In this document: positions 10,501 to 23,179 of the stretch, piece after piece
Layout of the letters: each line of letters starts with the position of its first letter
How positions within the stretch are numbered: position 1 is the stretch's first letter
NCBI RefSeq assembly: GCF_000002985.6
Contig: NC_003282.8
Coordinates: 620,001 to 684,000 of the forward strand
Source: Caenorhabditis elegans
Taxonomy: Eukaryota > Nematoda > Chromadorea > Rhabditida > Rhabditidae
Length of the DNA: 64,000 nt
Direction: 5' to 3'
The notes under the pieces: model-generated
What the model saw: the letters and a program-made list of their open reading frames with translations, nothing else
Told to the model about the DNA's origin: nothing
The model's database searches: none
Position numbers and translations under genes: made by a program

Positions 10501-13500
10501 TCCCAACTCATCCAAAGTTCAGAAATTCCCGGCGAAAACTACATCGAAACCCTTGCCGCACTATACAAAAACTCTGTGGAGCGACGTCGAATGTTCTACT
10601 GTAACGGATCACTTCGCGAGATGCTCGGAGGCACCGGCTTAGTAATTACTGTACTAACTATGGCTTCTTTTTAGCAATTTCTTTCGGATTTCAGAAGATG
10701 CGACCAACGAGATTTGACGAACGATATTACAAGGAAAAAATGCGATTTGAGTTGGTTTTGTACGTGGAGATGATGAATTCAATGAGCGTGTTCCGACAGA
10801 TGGACCTGGATACCAAGGAGACATTAGTCAAGGGATGTGCTGTGTCATTGGCCATGCTGGAGAAATATTATATTTCTGTGAAATATGATGGGTTGAGAAC
10901 TCAAAAGTAGGGCTTTGCATTTTATTTTTATTGTTAGGGTACTTTTCTAGTACTCTATGGCTACTGTAGGATAACTCTAGTTTTAGGAAAAAATTGTTTT
11001 CGAAAAATTCCACAACTTTCTCGATATTTCTAAAAATATTTCGATTTTCTAGAGACCTTTACATTCCAGAATTTTCCAGAGCGTTCCAGACAGTTTCAGT
11101 AATGCCCAGATATTTTTAGAATTTTTTGAAAGGTCTAGGTCATGTCAAACTTACGAGAAAGTTTCCGAATATTCCAAAAAATTTGTTTCTAAAAAGTCCC
11201 TGAACATTCTATGCTATTTCTAGAGAGTTCCAGAATATTCAAAAATTTATATAACTTTCCAGGAATTTCTAGAAATGCTCAGGAAGATCCAGAGTTCTCA
11301 GAACATGTCAGAATTTCCTGGCATTTTCCAATATGTACCATTTTTCAGAAAATTCCAAAAGTTGTTTCACGTTTCCAAAAACATTTAGTGTTTTCTAGAG
11401 CGTCGCAGAATACTTGAAAGTGATCTCAAATTTTCCAAAAAAGGTTCCAGGACGTTCGAGGATTTTTTGAACCATTCTTGAAAATTCTAAAAAACTCTCA
11501 ACATTTTTTCGGAAATTGCAATTCAACAATTCTGGTCATTTTTTTTTTTGAAAAATAAATTAAAGGAAAAAATCTCCATTTTTTTCGATTTTTCAACTTT
11601 TCAATTCAACAAAATTTCAAAAAAAAATTACCTAAAAAATTTGACCGAATTTTCTTTAAAAAATCGAAAATATAAAATTTTTTAATTTTTCGAATTTTCA
11701 ATTTTAGAATACTCCAGATTTCATCACAATTTTTCTCGCATTTTCTTGAGAGCATCAGAATTGTTCTACTCTCTGCAAAACTTTTCTCGATTTCAGACTA
11801 ATTGCTCCGGACGGGTCCTACACGGATTTGAGTGATCATGGTGCTCAATTCGACGACGAATTCACACAAATCACCGAGTCTGTCATGGACAAGGAAACGT
11901 GTCTGAAACTGCTCTACGACCCGCTGCGGTCGTGTTTGAACGAACTTGGATCCGCGTTAGAGCACTCTAGAATGACAGACACCGAGTTTTGTGCTCTTTT
12001 TGCAATATTGTTATTCAATACAGGTTAGTGCTGTCTGGAAGAGAGGTGTCAATTGAAAGTGCAATTTCAGCCGCTGATAACTTATCGGACGCGAGTCGTA
12101 ACGCCGTAGTGATGGCCAGAAATCGGGTGATGAAGGATTGGTTCGAGTTTTATGCGAAACAGGGGATAGACCCACATGAGGTAGAGAAGCATCCTTCATT
12201 TAAAAATTTCGTGATCTTAAATTTTCTAGAAGATTCTGGTTTGTTCTGAACGTTTATGAAAATCAAAATTGTCTGAAAACACCGAATTTCAAAATGAAAC
12301 TTCTTGGAAACTTTTCAAAAAAAAGTTATGGCGTCTCAAAAAATGGCCTAACATTTGTTAAAATTGTAAATTTGACCAACTTGTCAATGTCACAGCGGCT
12401 GGAAACAATTTTTTTTTTGAAATCACCGTCAAATTTTAAGTACACAATGTAATTATCTTGCGCGTTTCCAACTTCATTTAGTTGTTTCAAAGTCGATGGA
12501 CGGCAAGATTTGGTTAAAAAAATTTAAAAAAAAAGCAATTAAAAAATTGGACTACACCACTGCAACTTTTTTCAAACGGGGGCCTAGAAAAAATGCAAAA
12601 AATCGGTGTTTGCACACAATACACCGCATATAACGACATTTTGTACTTGCTTTGTTTTCTTGTGTTTTTCACCGATTTTTCCCGTTTTTTCTTATTAAAA
12701 CTGATAAATAAATATTTTTTGCCAATGCTAATATAATTTCCAGATGAAAAAATTATGTATTCAGTCGGCAAGTAGCGGTGAAAGTGGTCAATGTTATATG
12801 ATGGATTACGGGAATACTAAACCTAAACTTTTTTCCAAACATGATAAATATGCTGCTTAGATGCTGAAACTACCTGATTTTCATAACGAGACCGCTGAAA
12901 AAGTTTTGAGATTTTTAAAATTCAACATTTTATGCGAAAATCTCTACTTTTTCACCAAAAAAGTTGAATTTTGAAAACCTCAAAATTTTTTTAGCTGTCT
13001 CGTTATGAAAATCAGGTAGTTTCAGCATTTAAGCAGCGTATGTATCATGTTTGGGAAAAAGTTTAGGTTTTGTATTCCCGTAATCCATCATATTACATTG
13101 AGCACTTTCACCGCTACTTACCGACTCAATACAGACTTTTTTCACTTGGAAATTGTTTTAGCATCTGCAAAAAATATTTATTTATTAGTTTTAATAAGAA
13201 AAAACGGGAAAAATTGGTGCAAAACAAAAGAAAACACGCGGAAAACAAAGCAACATAAATGGCCGCTGAAACTTGTCGGCCCCTCGGCCATGGTCTAGAA
13301 ACCACTTTTCCTCGTCCCTCGTGAGGAAAAAGTTGCAGTGTACACCACCTTTAAATGTGTTAGAACTTTCTAGAGATTTCGAAAATATTTGAAAAGTTTC
13401 TGGGATTTTTGGTAAGTTCTACAAAAACTGAACTATTCTGGACCACCTATTTGAAAATTTCAACAACAATCTAAAAAGGCTTTCTGGAAATTTTGAAAAA

Positions 13501-13844
13501 TCTTGAAACGATTTCGATCAAAATTTCTGTAAGATTTTCGATCATTCATTGACCATTCATCCCTAGAAAAGTCAAAATATTTCTGGAAAAATCTAGATAC
13601 TTCTCTTATTCTGAAACAGCGGAGAGGCCGCTGAGCACCTAGATGTTTTCTCTGCGCTCTCCTCCTCACCTACGCTCTCTCATCCTCTTCTAGTTTCCAG
13701 GCTGGTCTTCTCGTGGGCAACACGTTGCTTCTTCTGACAGCCGTCCGCAATGCGATGGCAGTTCACCGTGAAAATTTTCACGTGATTCGTGTGTTCAATG
13801 TGATGGAATATGATAAATTAATTGATGATCTCGCGTTCACGTAA
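7550..13844 (+). CDS. nuclear hormone receptor (zinc-finger transcription factor)
   Basis: Nine exons join in frame to 480 aa: 7550-7609, 7743-8070, 9690-9755, 10131-10307, 10523-10641, 10695-10906, 11797-12023, 12071-12180, 13701-13844. The start follows an ATTTCAG acceptor at 7536, so the mRNA may be trans-spliced. Residues 21-75 are Ser/Pro-rich. The first zinc finger is C78-AV-C81 ... [11 protein letters not shown] with the P-box region CSAFFRR. The second ends [18 protein letters not shown]. The DNA-binding domain is followed by SVQNLRDSI, then a linker and an all-helical ligand-binding domain (KMRPTRFDE..., [34 protein letters not shown]). The final helix ends [14 protein letters not shown]. 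This is the layout of the expanded nematode nuclear-receptor family; the ligand and the exact family member are unknown. A poly(A) signal AATAAA is at 13946. The second finger spacing (C-x9-C) is longer than the usual C-x5-C. Confidence 0.92.
8102..8488. repeat. foldback element with internal CCCCTTTTCG array (receptor intron 2)
   Basis: Terminal inverted repeats GAGGCCCCACGAAAAGGGG and its complement bound about 390 bases. Each arm is a tandem array of an 11-15 base unit (CGAAAAGGGGATCTG, CGAAAAGGGGAGATA and variants), and the arms are mirror images. The centre holds GGCACTGTGCCAAACGCA facing TTTGGCACAGTGCC. It encodes no protein; it is probably a non-autonomous foldback DNA element. Confidence 0.85.
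8625..8960. repeat. GTAGGCA repeat cluster (receptor intron 2)
   Basis: Several TAGGCAGGCACGCCTACATG-like units on both strands, inside the intron between the receptor's second and third exons. A further cluster lies at 9890-10110 in the next intron. Confidence 0.65.
11040..11480. repeat. heat-shock-element-like repeats (receptor intron 6)
   Basis: A degenerate array of TTCCAGAA, TTCTAGAA and close variants (for example 11065-11072, 11228-11235 and about 11267). These fit the inverted TTCnnGAA pair bound by HSF. C. elegans Helitrons are known to carry tandem HSF sites, so this may be part of such an element. No Helitron ends were identified. Confidence 0.6.
12548..13347. repeat. 800-bp foldback element (receptor intron 8)
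   Basis: Two long arms are near reverse complements. The left outer end has CTACACCACTGCAACTTTTT and the right outer end AAAAAGTTGCAGTGTACACC. Inner matches include CATAACGAGACCGCTGAAAA with TAGCTGTCTCGTTATG, and CTACCTGATTTTCATAACG with its complement near 12995-13020. The fold point lies near 12950. No transposase frame is present. Confidence 0.85.
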
Positions 13845-14209
13845 CCCCAAAATGTCCTGCAGTTGTACATAGAATACCCAGCCCGCTAGAAAATACTTTT
13901 CGCTAGAAATTGATTCGCTAGTTTTAAAGTTTCAAAAGAAATTGTAATAAATATTTATAATTTATGTTTTACTTTTCGTTTTTTTTTTTGCGTATTCTGA
14001 ACTTTATACTTTTGCAAAAAATGTTGCAGAAATGCAAAAAGCTACAAGTAGTTTACCATGGCAGCCAATTTTTGGAAACAAAGACAGCTAATTTTCAGCA
14101 CACCATTTTTCTATTGGAACATCATATGTACAGGCATCATGTAGGCTTCCTACGCCTTTCTCGTGCCTTCCATCAGCCTGCGTTTTTTTACATGAGTTGC
14201 GAACCCCGT

Positions 14210-14760
14210 ATAATTTCAGGCGCTTTTGGGAAATTTCAGAAAGCTTCAGGAATCTCTTGAATTTTTTGAATCTTCTGGAAAGTTCAAAAATTTCCTGAAA
14301 AATGTTTAAAGTCTTTGGAAACTTATTGAAAGTTTCGGAAGTTTCTGAAATTTTCTGGCGGATTTGAAAAACTTTGAAAACTTTTCAAATTTTATTGAAA
14401 TTTCAAAGAACTACTGGGAACTTTTTGAATTTTATTTTTGATATCGAGGCTTTTCAAGAACGTTCAGGAAACTCTATAAAAGTTCTGGAAATATTGGGAA
14501 GATTTCTGGAAACTTCGAAACATTTCTGAAAAGTTTTGCAAGTTTTGAAAAGTTCTTGAAGAATGTTTAAAAAATCCTGGAAAGTTCTAGAAATTTTTGG
14601 AAGCTTCTAGGCACTTTTTAGGAATTCGGAAACTTCCAGAAACTTTCTCAAGGCTTCTGGAGACTTCTGAAAACCTTTGGAAACATTTGCAAACTCTCAA
14701 GAACTTTCTGAAAGCTCGACGAATTTCTGAAATTTTCCGGAAAGTCTTAACCTCGTTTTT
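14210..14760. repeat. heat-shock-element-like repeat array
   Basis: A dense array of TTCTGGAAA, TTCTAGAAA, TTCCAGAAAC and relatives, starting about 370 bases after the receptor stop codon. Many copies fit TTCnnGAA. The pattern resembles 11040-11480, a shorter stretch at 13355-13620, and a cluster at 43315-43450. Confidence 0.65.
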
Positions 14761-17129
14761 TTTCTTTTCTCTTGCAAAATTCTGTGTCAAAATTCAAAGT
14801 CAAACGACGCAATAACCTCTAATTTTGAATTATCCTCCAATTGACGTCACACCCCTCCCCGTGTCTCCCGTATTCTCACCGTATTTCCACATGGCCGCAA
14901 AAAAAAAATGCATAATTGAGCACTCAGTGAAAATGTGTGCTCCGTCTGTTTCTGTTTTGCTATTCAAGAGCTTCGAACACTTTTAGAGTAGAAAACAAAA
15001 AAGAACAATTTTTTGTTGCAAAAAAAAAACAAAAAAACAACAAAATAAGTGGGTATTGTTGTTTGTTTGAACGAAGCGAACCGATTTTTCTCCACACTAA
15101 TTCCTTCCGCTTTTGTTGTTTTATTTTTGAGTTTTCTTTTCAGAATTCATCGTTCTATACAACTTTCTTCCCTTTTCTCAAGAATCTCGAATATCAAAAA
15201 AAATTCAATTATTCCCAAGTGGCTTGTGACCTGTTTGTTGGCATCAACACAAAAAAAGAGGTCGTCGGTTTTTGAGATTTTCCAAGGTTTTCAAGGTATA
15301 CTGTAGATGATAATCACATCGTTTACAAAATCAGGCAGGTATGTAGGCAAGTAGGCAGGCCTAAGGTCGTGCCTGCCTTTCATAAAAGCTTTACAGATAT
15401 GATGTAGTCATATTTGATCTCCGATTTAAAAGTCTCTTTATTGTGTTTTTGTGTCCTCAGAACGCCTTTTCAATTATGATTTCATTTTATTTTTTTTGTG
15501 TATTTGTTCTGCAAAAATGACACATTTAAAATTCCAGTCAAGTCGTTCGGAAAATAACAAAAACCATTTCCAAAACTCCACGTCACTTGCTTTTATTCCT
15601 TGATTCTCACGCTTTTCACTAATGATTTTCCCAGAACGGAGAATAGGTGTTTTGTATTCCATTTTGCAGAGAAAAATGTCAGCAAATTTTGCTTTATTTT
15701 TATGAATTTTGGATAAATTTTTGCTTTAAAAATGTGAAAATGCTTCAAAATTGCATTGTTGGTTTCAATTTTTAAAACAATTTTTTCAGAATAAATTAGC
15801 ACGAAATTCAAATACAAATTTTTAAAAAAGGTTATAGAAAAATAGAAAATATCTTACTCGAACTATTTAAAAACATCGGCGGGGATCTCAAAATTTGATC
15901 TTTCAACTATTTACCGGGAAACTCAATTTCAACTTTTTCGATAATTTTTGATGGGATATTCAAGTTTTTCTAATAAATTTCAAATTAAAATTTATTTCTA
16001 AATTTGTTCAAATTTTCGGGAAATTGAAAGTTTTTCTCCAAAAAAATTTGATGTGATATTCAAATTTAAATTTTCAAAAAAAAATTTAGGAGACAAAAAT
16101 TAAGAAAAAAAGTTTAATTTTTTTTCGAAGGAACAGTTAAATTTAAACTTATGAAAATAATTTGCGAGAATTTCAAGATTCAAATTTTCAAAAAAAAAAT
16201 TGTTCTAAAAATTCTAATTAATTTTTTTTTATTTGAAGGGAAATTTAAATTTAAATGTTTCAAAAAATTTCAATATTTTTTCTCCTCTCAATCTTTCCTT
16301 TAATTCCCTAAAAATTTCCAAAGTTAATTTTTCAAATTTCAGACTTTTGAGCTTTTACCCCAAGTTAAAAAAAAATTTTCAAACACAGTTTGACCCAAAA
16401 CCACTTCATTCGCCGGGAAAATTCGAACATGAAATATCCATAAAATCACATATTCTCTCTGAATAACCCTATAAAGTTCCAATTTTAGTCGACCAACACC
16501 GCATGACCATTTGTTTCCCACCTTCATTTTGCATTCGTTAAAAGAAAATGAAATATTTACACACCTCGTGGTCTAAGTAGTGGGCCCCAGATGGAAAGCA
16601 GAGAGTCTATTCAAAATAGAAAATAATTGACGTCATTTCTATTTTTGCGGATTTCTATTTTTCCACTAAATGTTTATTCTGTGGTGTCTTGCAAAAAGGT
16701 CCATATATATTCCATTTATTAGGAATTTTGCAAAAAAATTGTTTTTGAACATTTCTGATGATATATACAACTATGCTAGTACATCATTTGTTGGATTTTT
16801 AAAGGAAAAAAAAATTCCAATTTATAAACGATATTTGTAGGTACTGTTATAGGTCCTGCTTGCTATAGAACACGTGAGCATTAATGGTATGTAGGCAGGT
16901 AGGCAGGCAGGCATGGTAAAGTCAAACTTAAAATTTTCAAGGTAATCGGTATTTTTTTAACTGTTTACAAAAACTTTTGCTTCTTTAGTTTCATTTTGTT
17001 TCAGCTGGCCTAGAAATTTGATTCCGTTGTTTTTTTAATTCTGACCAAACGTTTCCGCCAATTTTCATGGATTTTTTTTGAATTAAAATTTGTAAAAATC
17101 GGACATTTTTACGAGTTCTCAACTTGCCA

Positions 17130-17450
17130 GACGATTTAAATTTTGGTAAACTGCCAATTTTGCCAAAAATTGGAAAAAGTGCAATGTGACAAGTTGCCGA
17201 CGGGCCTAAAGCGAGCAATTTGCACAGTTGCCGATTTGCCGGAAAATTCAATTTTTTGGCAAATTGCCGGGTTTCCGAACCGAAATTTTGAAAATAACTT
17301 TTTGCTGAATTTTTGAACATTTTTTTGGTAGATGAATTTAAAAATATACATACATTTTTAGATGTTACGGTAAATTTCGAAATATGGACAAATTGTCGAT
17401 TTTCTTGATTTTCCGGCAAAAAACCACAATTTGCCAATTTCGCCGAATTT
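17130..17450 (-). repeat. GCCG-type repeat
   Basis: Units such as GGCAAATTGCCGGGTTTCCG and CAGTTGCCGATTTGCCGGAA recur. The orientation is inferred from similarity to the copy at 5436-5860. The AGATGTAGGAACATTCATA core is not evident. Confidence 0.65.
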
Positions 17451-19104
17451 CACAGTTGAGCTAAACCTTTTTCACCTTTCCTTTTTCTGAGTCAGAAGTC
17501 CGGTCTGAATCTATTGGTTTTTCAGTCACAAACAACATAAATTGGAAGCACAAATTACACAAATTGGCAACCAAATTGGTCGGTAGACCGCCGCCACAAA
17601 AAATGTTCCCTTTCAATATGGAGGCAGAAATATATATATTCATATTTTTAAAAAAGTGTTCTTTCATTTTCTGTGATTTTTTATTCTTTTTGATATATGC
17701 TGTGTTCTTTGTTTTATATATGTTCATATCAAAAAATAACTCTAAGACTTATGGGCTTAATGCTTAAAAACTTCCCCGTTCTCATTGTCAGTCAAAACTT
17801 CTGAATCTTGAATTGTTCCTGACCTGACATACGAATCTGTTTTTCATTTTGTGTTTTGTTTTTCTCAAAACTTTCGATCCCGAGTACAAATATTGTGATT
17901 AGTTCCAGCAGTACTTGTATTTTTTGAAAATATTTTTCTTTGAAATGTCTGAAATTTATAGAAAAGTGTAAGCTCGTTCACGGAGCATCTGGAGAAATTT
18001 TAAGTATTGAAAACAACGTTTCAAGAGTTTTTGCCAATATTTTTTAAATAAAATTTTCAATAATTTTAAGAATAACTTTTAAACCTTTTTAACTTTCAGG
18101 CAAAAAGTTTTTAAATTTATTTTTCTAAATATTTTTTCAAACTTCTTGGCAACTTTTAAAAATTTTAAGTAAGTCAAGTTTTCAACCAACTTTTTTTTTC
18201 ATTTTTCAAATTGAAAACCTTTCATATTCATTATAGAATTTTCAGTAAATCTTTCGTGTAAATTTCGATCGATAAAATTATTTTTAAAAATTCCACTGTG
18301 TTTTTTGAATTTGCAGAACATTTCTTTCAAGTTTTTTTTCAAAAGTTTGCAAGGTTTTAGTCGATGATTTTATAAAAATTCTTTTAAAATTTTTGAAAAA
18401 TTTTTTGAGTTTTTATAACTATTAAATCAAAACTTTTTTAGCATTGTAAAATATTTTTTCGAGATTCGTAAGATTAAATTTTGACTTCTGTGCTCTGAGA
18501 TTTGTGCCAAATCTCTTCTGTTTCTTCTACTCATTCATTCATTCGCTCTGTTGCAACTTTCCTCATGTGCAGATGCAATTTAGCGTGTGACTGATTGACC
18601 AGCAATAAATTATATCATATCTGTTTAACTTTTGCAGAATATTCAGTAGTAATAGTAGTAGTTGGTAACATGTGATATATTCAAGATGTGAGAACTATGA
18701 AAGATCATTGAGCAGAATTTTAATGTGAACGTTTTAAGGGTGGTTGAGCATTCAAATGTCATGTATGCACCTGAATATGCGTGTATATATTCCAGGTTTG
18801 TATCAGTTTTTTGAGAATTATTTATAATTTATTTAATTCCAAAAAAAATTAGTTTTCTTTAAATTTCAAATATTAGTATTTTGGCAAAATCACGTTTTAT
18901 TTCCGCTTTTTCTAGACTTTTTGTTATTATGTAGAACCTTCTGAGAATCATGAAAATATTTATAAAGAAATGTTCTTCGACTTCACAATACAGGTTCGTT
19001 AAAAATATCAGTAACATAACTTTTGGCTATTCGTGCGAGGAACTTTCCTTTCTATCTGATTTTAGATTTCCATGACAGGTAGAAACTCCTTCAGTCTTTG
19101 ATTT

Positions 19105-19190
19105 TGGTTTAGGCTTACTATTAGGCTTAGCATTTAGCTTAGGATTTGGCTTCGGCTTGGGCTTAGGCTTAGGCTTATGCTTCTCCCAAA
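19105..19190 (+). repeat. telomere-like TTAGGC array, short
   Basis: Degenerate runs of TTAGGC and variants (TTTGGC, TTGGGC), ending GGGCTTAGGCTTAGGCTTATG. TTAGGC is the C. elegans telomere repeat. Confidence 0.75.
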
Positions 19191-20212
19191 AGGAATGTTC
19201 CCTTTTCTTTCTTTCTTCTAAAACAATTTTGTTTCCTTCAAAATTCCAATTATCCGTACCCCCTTATTCTGCGTGTTGACATTCCTTCCAATTTGTTCTC
19301 TGAGCTTCTTCTTGTTGATTCTGCTTTTTTTCTAGGTCACGAGCTCCTTATGACCGGCTCCTATTCAACACTCAAGGAAAGATGGGATTCGTCAGCCTAT
19401 TATAGGTTTTATTGTATTGGGTCACTTGCTCCTTTGATTCGGAAATTTATTTTTTGGAAATTTTTGAGACCCATTGCAATTTGTTGGTTCAATTTCTAGG
19501 AGTTGCATTTCTGTCTATTTTCTGCATTATGCAGGCAGGCACGCGTAGGCAGGTGTATGGGAGACATTACGAGGGTACGTGAAAAGTCCTGATGTAGACA
19601 TACATATGGTAGTCATGTAAGCAGGTACGTAGGTAGGCACAGTAGGCAGGCAGGTATGCAAAATGATTAAACCAAACATCTCCTAATCCAGACACCTTTC
19701 TCGGTAGCAATTTTCATTGCAATTTTTTTTTCTCGAATAATCAAAAAAAGCGAAAACAAAGTATCTTTAATAGACTTCTTCATCATCAGCAATTTCTTTG
19801 GAAAAGCAAGTTTTTCGATCTCCACAATTTTCAGAACCTATTCATCGCATGTTTTCCGGGCCCCGGGGGTTCCGATTATTATTCTTGTTCTCTGGGAATA
19901 AGTCATTTGTGAGCTTTTTTGTTCAGTTTTCGATCAAAACCCAAAGCGACCCGCTTATATTAATAATGGTCTTGGTCTACATGCCAAAAAATGCAGACTA
20001 ATCAAATTTTCAATTCAATGTGTCATTGTTGAAATGTCAAGTTCCAAAAAATTGCTCTATAATGTAGTTTTTGCATAGTTTTTTTAAAAATTTTTTTAGA
20101 TTCATTTTCGAACTCCGAAAATACCGAATTAGTTCAAGAATTTGTCATTTATTTTCAAAATTTTCAAAAAGAAAAATTAAAATTTTCTAACAAAAAGAGA
20201 CTTTTCAAAAAT

Positions 20213-20335
20213 TAGGCATGAGCCTAAGTCCACTAAGCCTAAGCCCACTAAGCCTAAGCCCACTAAGCCTAAGCCCACTAAGCCTAAGCCCACTTAGGCT
20301 AAGCCCATTAAGCCTAAGCCTAAGCATGAACCTAA
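20213..20335 (-). repeat. telomere-like array, CACTAAGCCTAAGCC unit
   Basis: At least four near-identical tandem copies of a 15-base unit built from GCCTAA (complement of TTAGGC) plus a CCACTAA spacer, then decaying copies to the right. Confidence 0.8.
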
Positions 20336-20764
20336 CCCAAAATTTCTCGAAGTTGAATTTGAACTATACCGCATGAATTTTTAGTGTGAAGCTGTACTTT
20401 CCAGCACTTTACATGTACTTTTTCCCCGACTCTCCCTTAAATTTAATGTTTTTTCGGGAATTCGACAAATAACAAACTCAGTTCTATTTTCGAATCGACC
20501 ACAAAATCGACCCATTAGCATTCCCTAATTGCTGCTCCGCCGAAGAGAAGCTCGTCATACATAAATTTAAAGGCAAGAAAAAGGGATACCGAACCTTCGA
20601 TCTTACTCTTTTTTGCTCTTTTTGTTTTGTTTTGCAGGAGAGTTCCTTTTTTGCTGCAAAAATATTTGTCCAATTTTCTTCTAGGTAGCTGAACAATTTA
20701 GAGAATTCTTGCGTCATGAATTAGACAAATTCATTATTTTTCTTGTTTTCGTGGGAGAAATGTG

Positions 20765-21000
20765 AAGCTTAGGGCTTAGGCTTAAGCTGAGTTTTAGGCT
20801 GAGTGTAGGGCGTAGGCTGTGGCTTAGGCTTAATCTGAGTGTTAGGCTTAGGCTGAGTTTTAGGCTGAGTTTTAGGCTTAGGCTTTGGCACTAGGCTTAG
20901 CCTGAGTTTTAGGCTTAGGCTTAGGCATAGACTCAGGCTTAGGCTTAAGCTAAGACTGAGTTTTAGGCTTAGACCTAGGCTTAGTCTTGGGCTGAGTTTT
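20765..21000 (+). repeat. telomere-like TTAGGC/TGAGTTT array
   Basis: About 230 bases of TTAGGC mixed with CTGAGTTTTAGGC units (for example GGCTTAGGCTGAGTTTTAGG). The orientation is opposite to the array at 20213-20335. A small related run, AAGCCTAAAAAGCC, lies at 28355-28395. Confidence 0.8.
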
Positions 21001-21639
21001 CTAAATCTATTTGTTAAAAATTGCAGAAAAAATGTTTTATTTGCAGTTTTTGTCGAATTTTTGTCCGATTTTCACAATTAAAAAAATTAATTATCTTTTT
21101 AAAACAAAATACAAAAATTAGGAAAAACAAGTTACATACATTTTTGGTAGAGATGCAGGCACACAGGCAGGTATTTCTGTGTCTTTTGGTACCAAAGTGA
21201 ACAACGAACGCTCAATGTCCTTAATCCCATTATCTTTGTGCTCTTGTTCTCCACATGCATTTCCCCTTTGAAAAAGTCCATGTTAATATCATTCTGCAAG
21301 TACACACACATACACCTCACATGACTTATCCCCCTTACATCTTCCACCAGCAGCACCAATTAGATCGGAGCAGCATCTTCTCATTCCTTTCAGCTCTCGG
21401 TTTGCTCCTCATGCTAATAGAGTTGTGTGAGTGAGCAGGAGAAGATGGGAGAACAGAAGATGACTGCTGCTTCCAAACATCATCTCATGATGTCAGTTTT
21501 TTGTTGATTTCTTACTGAAGCATATGAGCATGATGAGAAGAGAGATGATATTTACCTTTTTGGTCTCTAATACCCGAAAATTTTTGAATAGTTATGAACT
21601 ATGATCATGTCAATTTGTCTCATTTTCGGAAATTTTGCC

Positions 21640-21870
21640 TACCTACCCCTTGAATGCCTGCCTACGTGCCTACCTTATGTAGACCTACCATGCCTAGCAG
21701 TCATTAGGTGTTCCTAGCTCGTGCCCTTCTTGAATGCCTGCCAACGTGCCCACATTATGTCTGAATGTCTATCATCCTGCCTACGTGCCTTTCTCATGCC
21801 TGTCAGCCTAATGGGACGACCACATGCCTACCTACCCACCTTTCGACTTAGCTACCTACCTACATACCTC
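21640..21870. repeat. CCTGCCTACGTGCC repeat cluster
   Basis: Repeated GCCTACCTACC, CTGCCTACGTGCC and CTGCCAACGTGCC units, one of the densest clusters of the dispersed GTAGGCA family in the window. Confidence 0.7.
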
Positions 21871-22179
21871 AAAAAATTTGATTTTCTTTTGAATTTTCTA
21901 TCTCAAACGCATCTGAAATCCCTATCCCAATCTTTCAAAATTGTGAGCAAAAAGTACTTTAACACGAGGTTTAATCTTTAAAAACCCCTGCTGAAATGTA
22001 GGATTTTCTAATAAACTTTGATGCCGAAATAAAATTGGAGCCGACTTTTGTAGTATCATGACAAAATCCGTCAATTTTTGCGGTGTTTATCTCGAAAAAA
22101 CGAATGTGACGAGGCGAAAGGCTTAACTCGAAGGATTTGGTCATGAAATAGAGCCTATCCAGTAAAAGGAGTCATGTAA

Positions 22180-22450
22180 GCACATCACGTGGCAGGTAGG
22201 CATGCAGGCGGCAAATAGGCATCATGTAGGCTTGCATGCAGGCATATTCTGTAAGTTAACAAGTTTGCAGAATATGGGCATGTAGGTAGAAGCAATCATG
22301 TGGACACGCGTTTCTAAAAGCATGCTGGCGGCTAGCATAGGTAGGCAGGTACATGTAGGTATTATGTATGCGTTCAAGGATGATTTAGGCGGTCAGTTTG
22401 CAGGTTGGCATGATGTAGGCATAACGTAGGCAGGCACCGCCTAGCATACC
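22180..22450. repeat. GTAGGCA repeat cluster
   Basis: Repeated CATGTAGGCAGGCA-like units spaced 10-30 bases apart, in the opposite orientation to the cluster at 21640-21870. Confidence 0.65.
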
Positions 22451-23179
22451 TCCAGGTGTCAAAAAAATTCCATAGTGACCCACAAAACACGCGCTGGTCA
22501 ACCCGAGTGAGACCTTTCCCGTGAATCATAACCTAATCCTATTTATGAATTTTCGATATGTATAATTATATTCTAGTTTTGGTTTGTTTTTTTCCTCGTT
22601 CTTCTAGTTTTGGGTTTGTTCCGCGTAGACTTCCTTTTTCTTTTTTTTTTTGTTTAGTCTCACTGGTCATTCATCTATCTTCTAATTAGAGAATATTTTC
22701 TATTTTCCTTATCATGAGGCGTTTCCCGGCGGTGCTCTCCTCCCGGAAACACTTGGCAAAAACTAGGTAGGCACGCAGGCACGCATCAAGAAAAACTTGA
22801 TTCCCTAGATTTTTGAAATCAAGAATCCAACTCTTTCAAATTTCACGATTAATATGCGGACATTTGTATGTGCGTAATCAGAAACCAGTGCACATGCGTG
22901 GAAGGGGATGCTCTTGTTCTTACGGCTCACGGAGCACAATGTTCAAACAGCGACGGTGTTTCTAGCATTTGTTTTTCTGATTCTATCTTTTTTTCAACAG
23001 ATAGATTAGAGCTATTTGTGATGTGGGTTTTCATCCGTTTCTAGTACCAATTTCCAAACTTGTTTAGTTTCAGCAAAAATAGTAAAAAAATCGGAAATGT
23101 TAATCGGAAATTTCAGAAGGAAACATTTTTTCCAGATTAGTTTTTGCATTACGAGCTTATCCTAAATCCTAGAAACAAA

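Noticed and set aside
22180..22450. Possible CRISPR-like array because of regularly recurring GTAGGCA words
   Set aside because: Units are degenerate, spacing is irregular, and the sequence is a nematode nuclear repeat; no cas genes.
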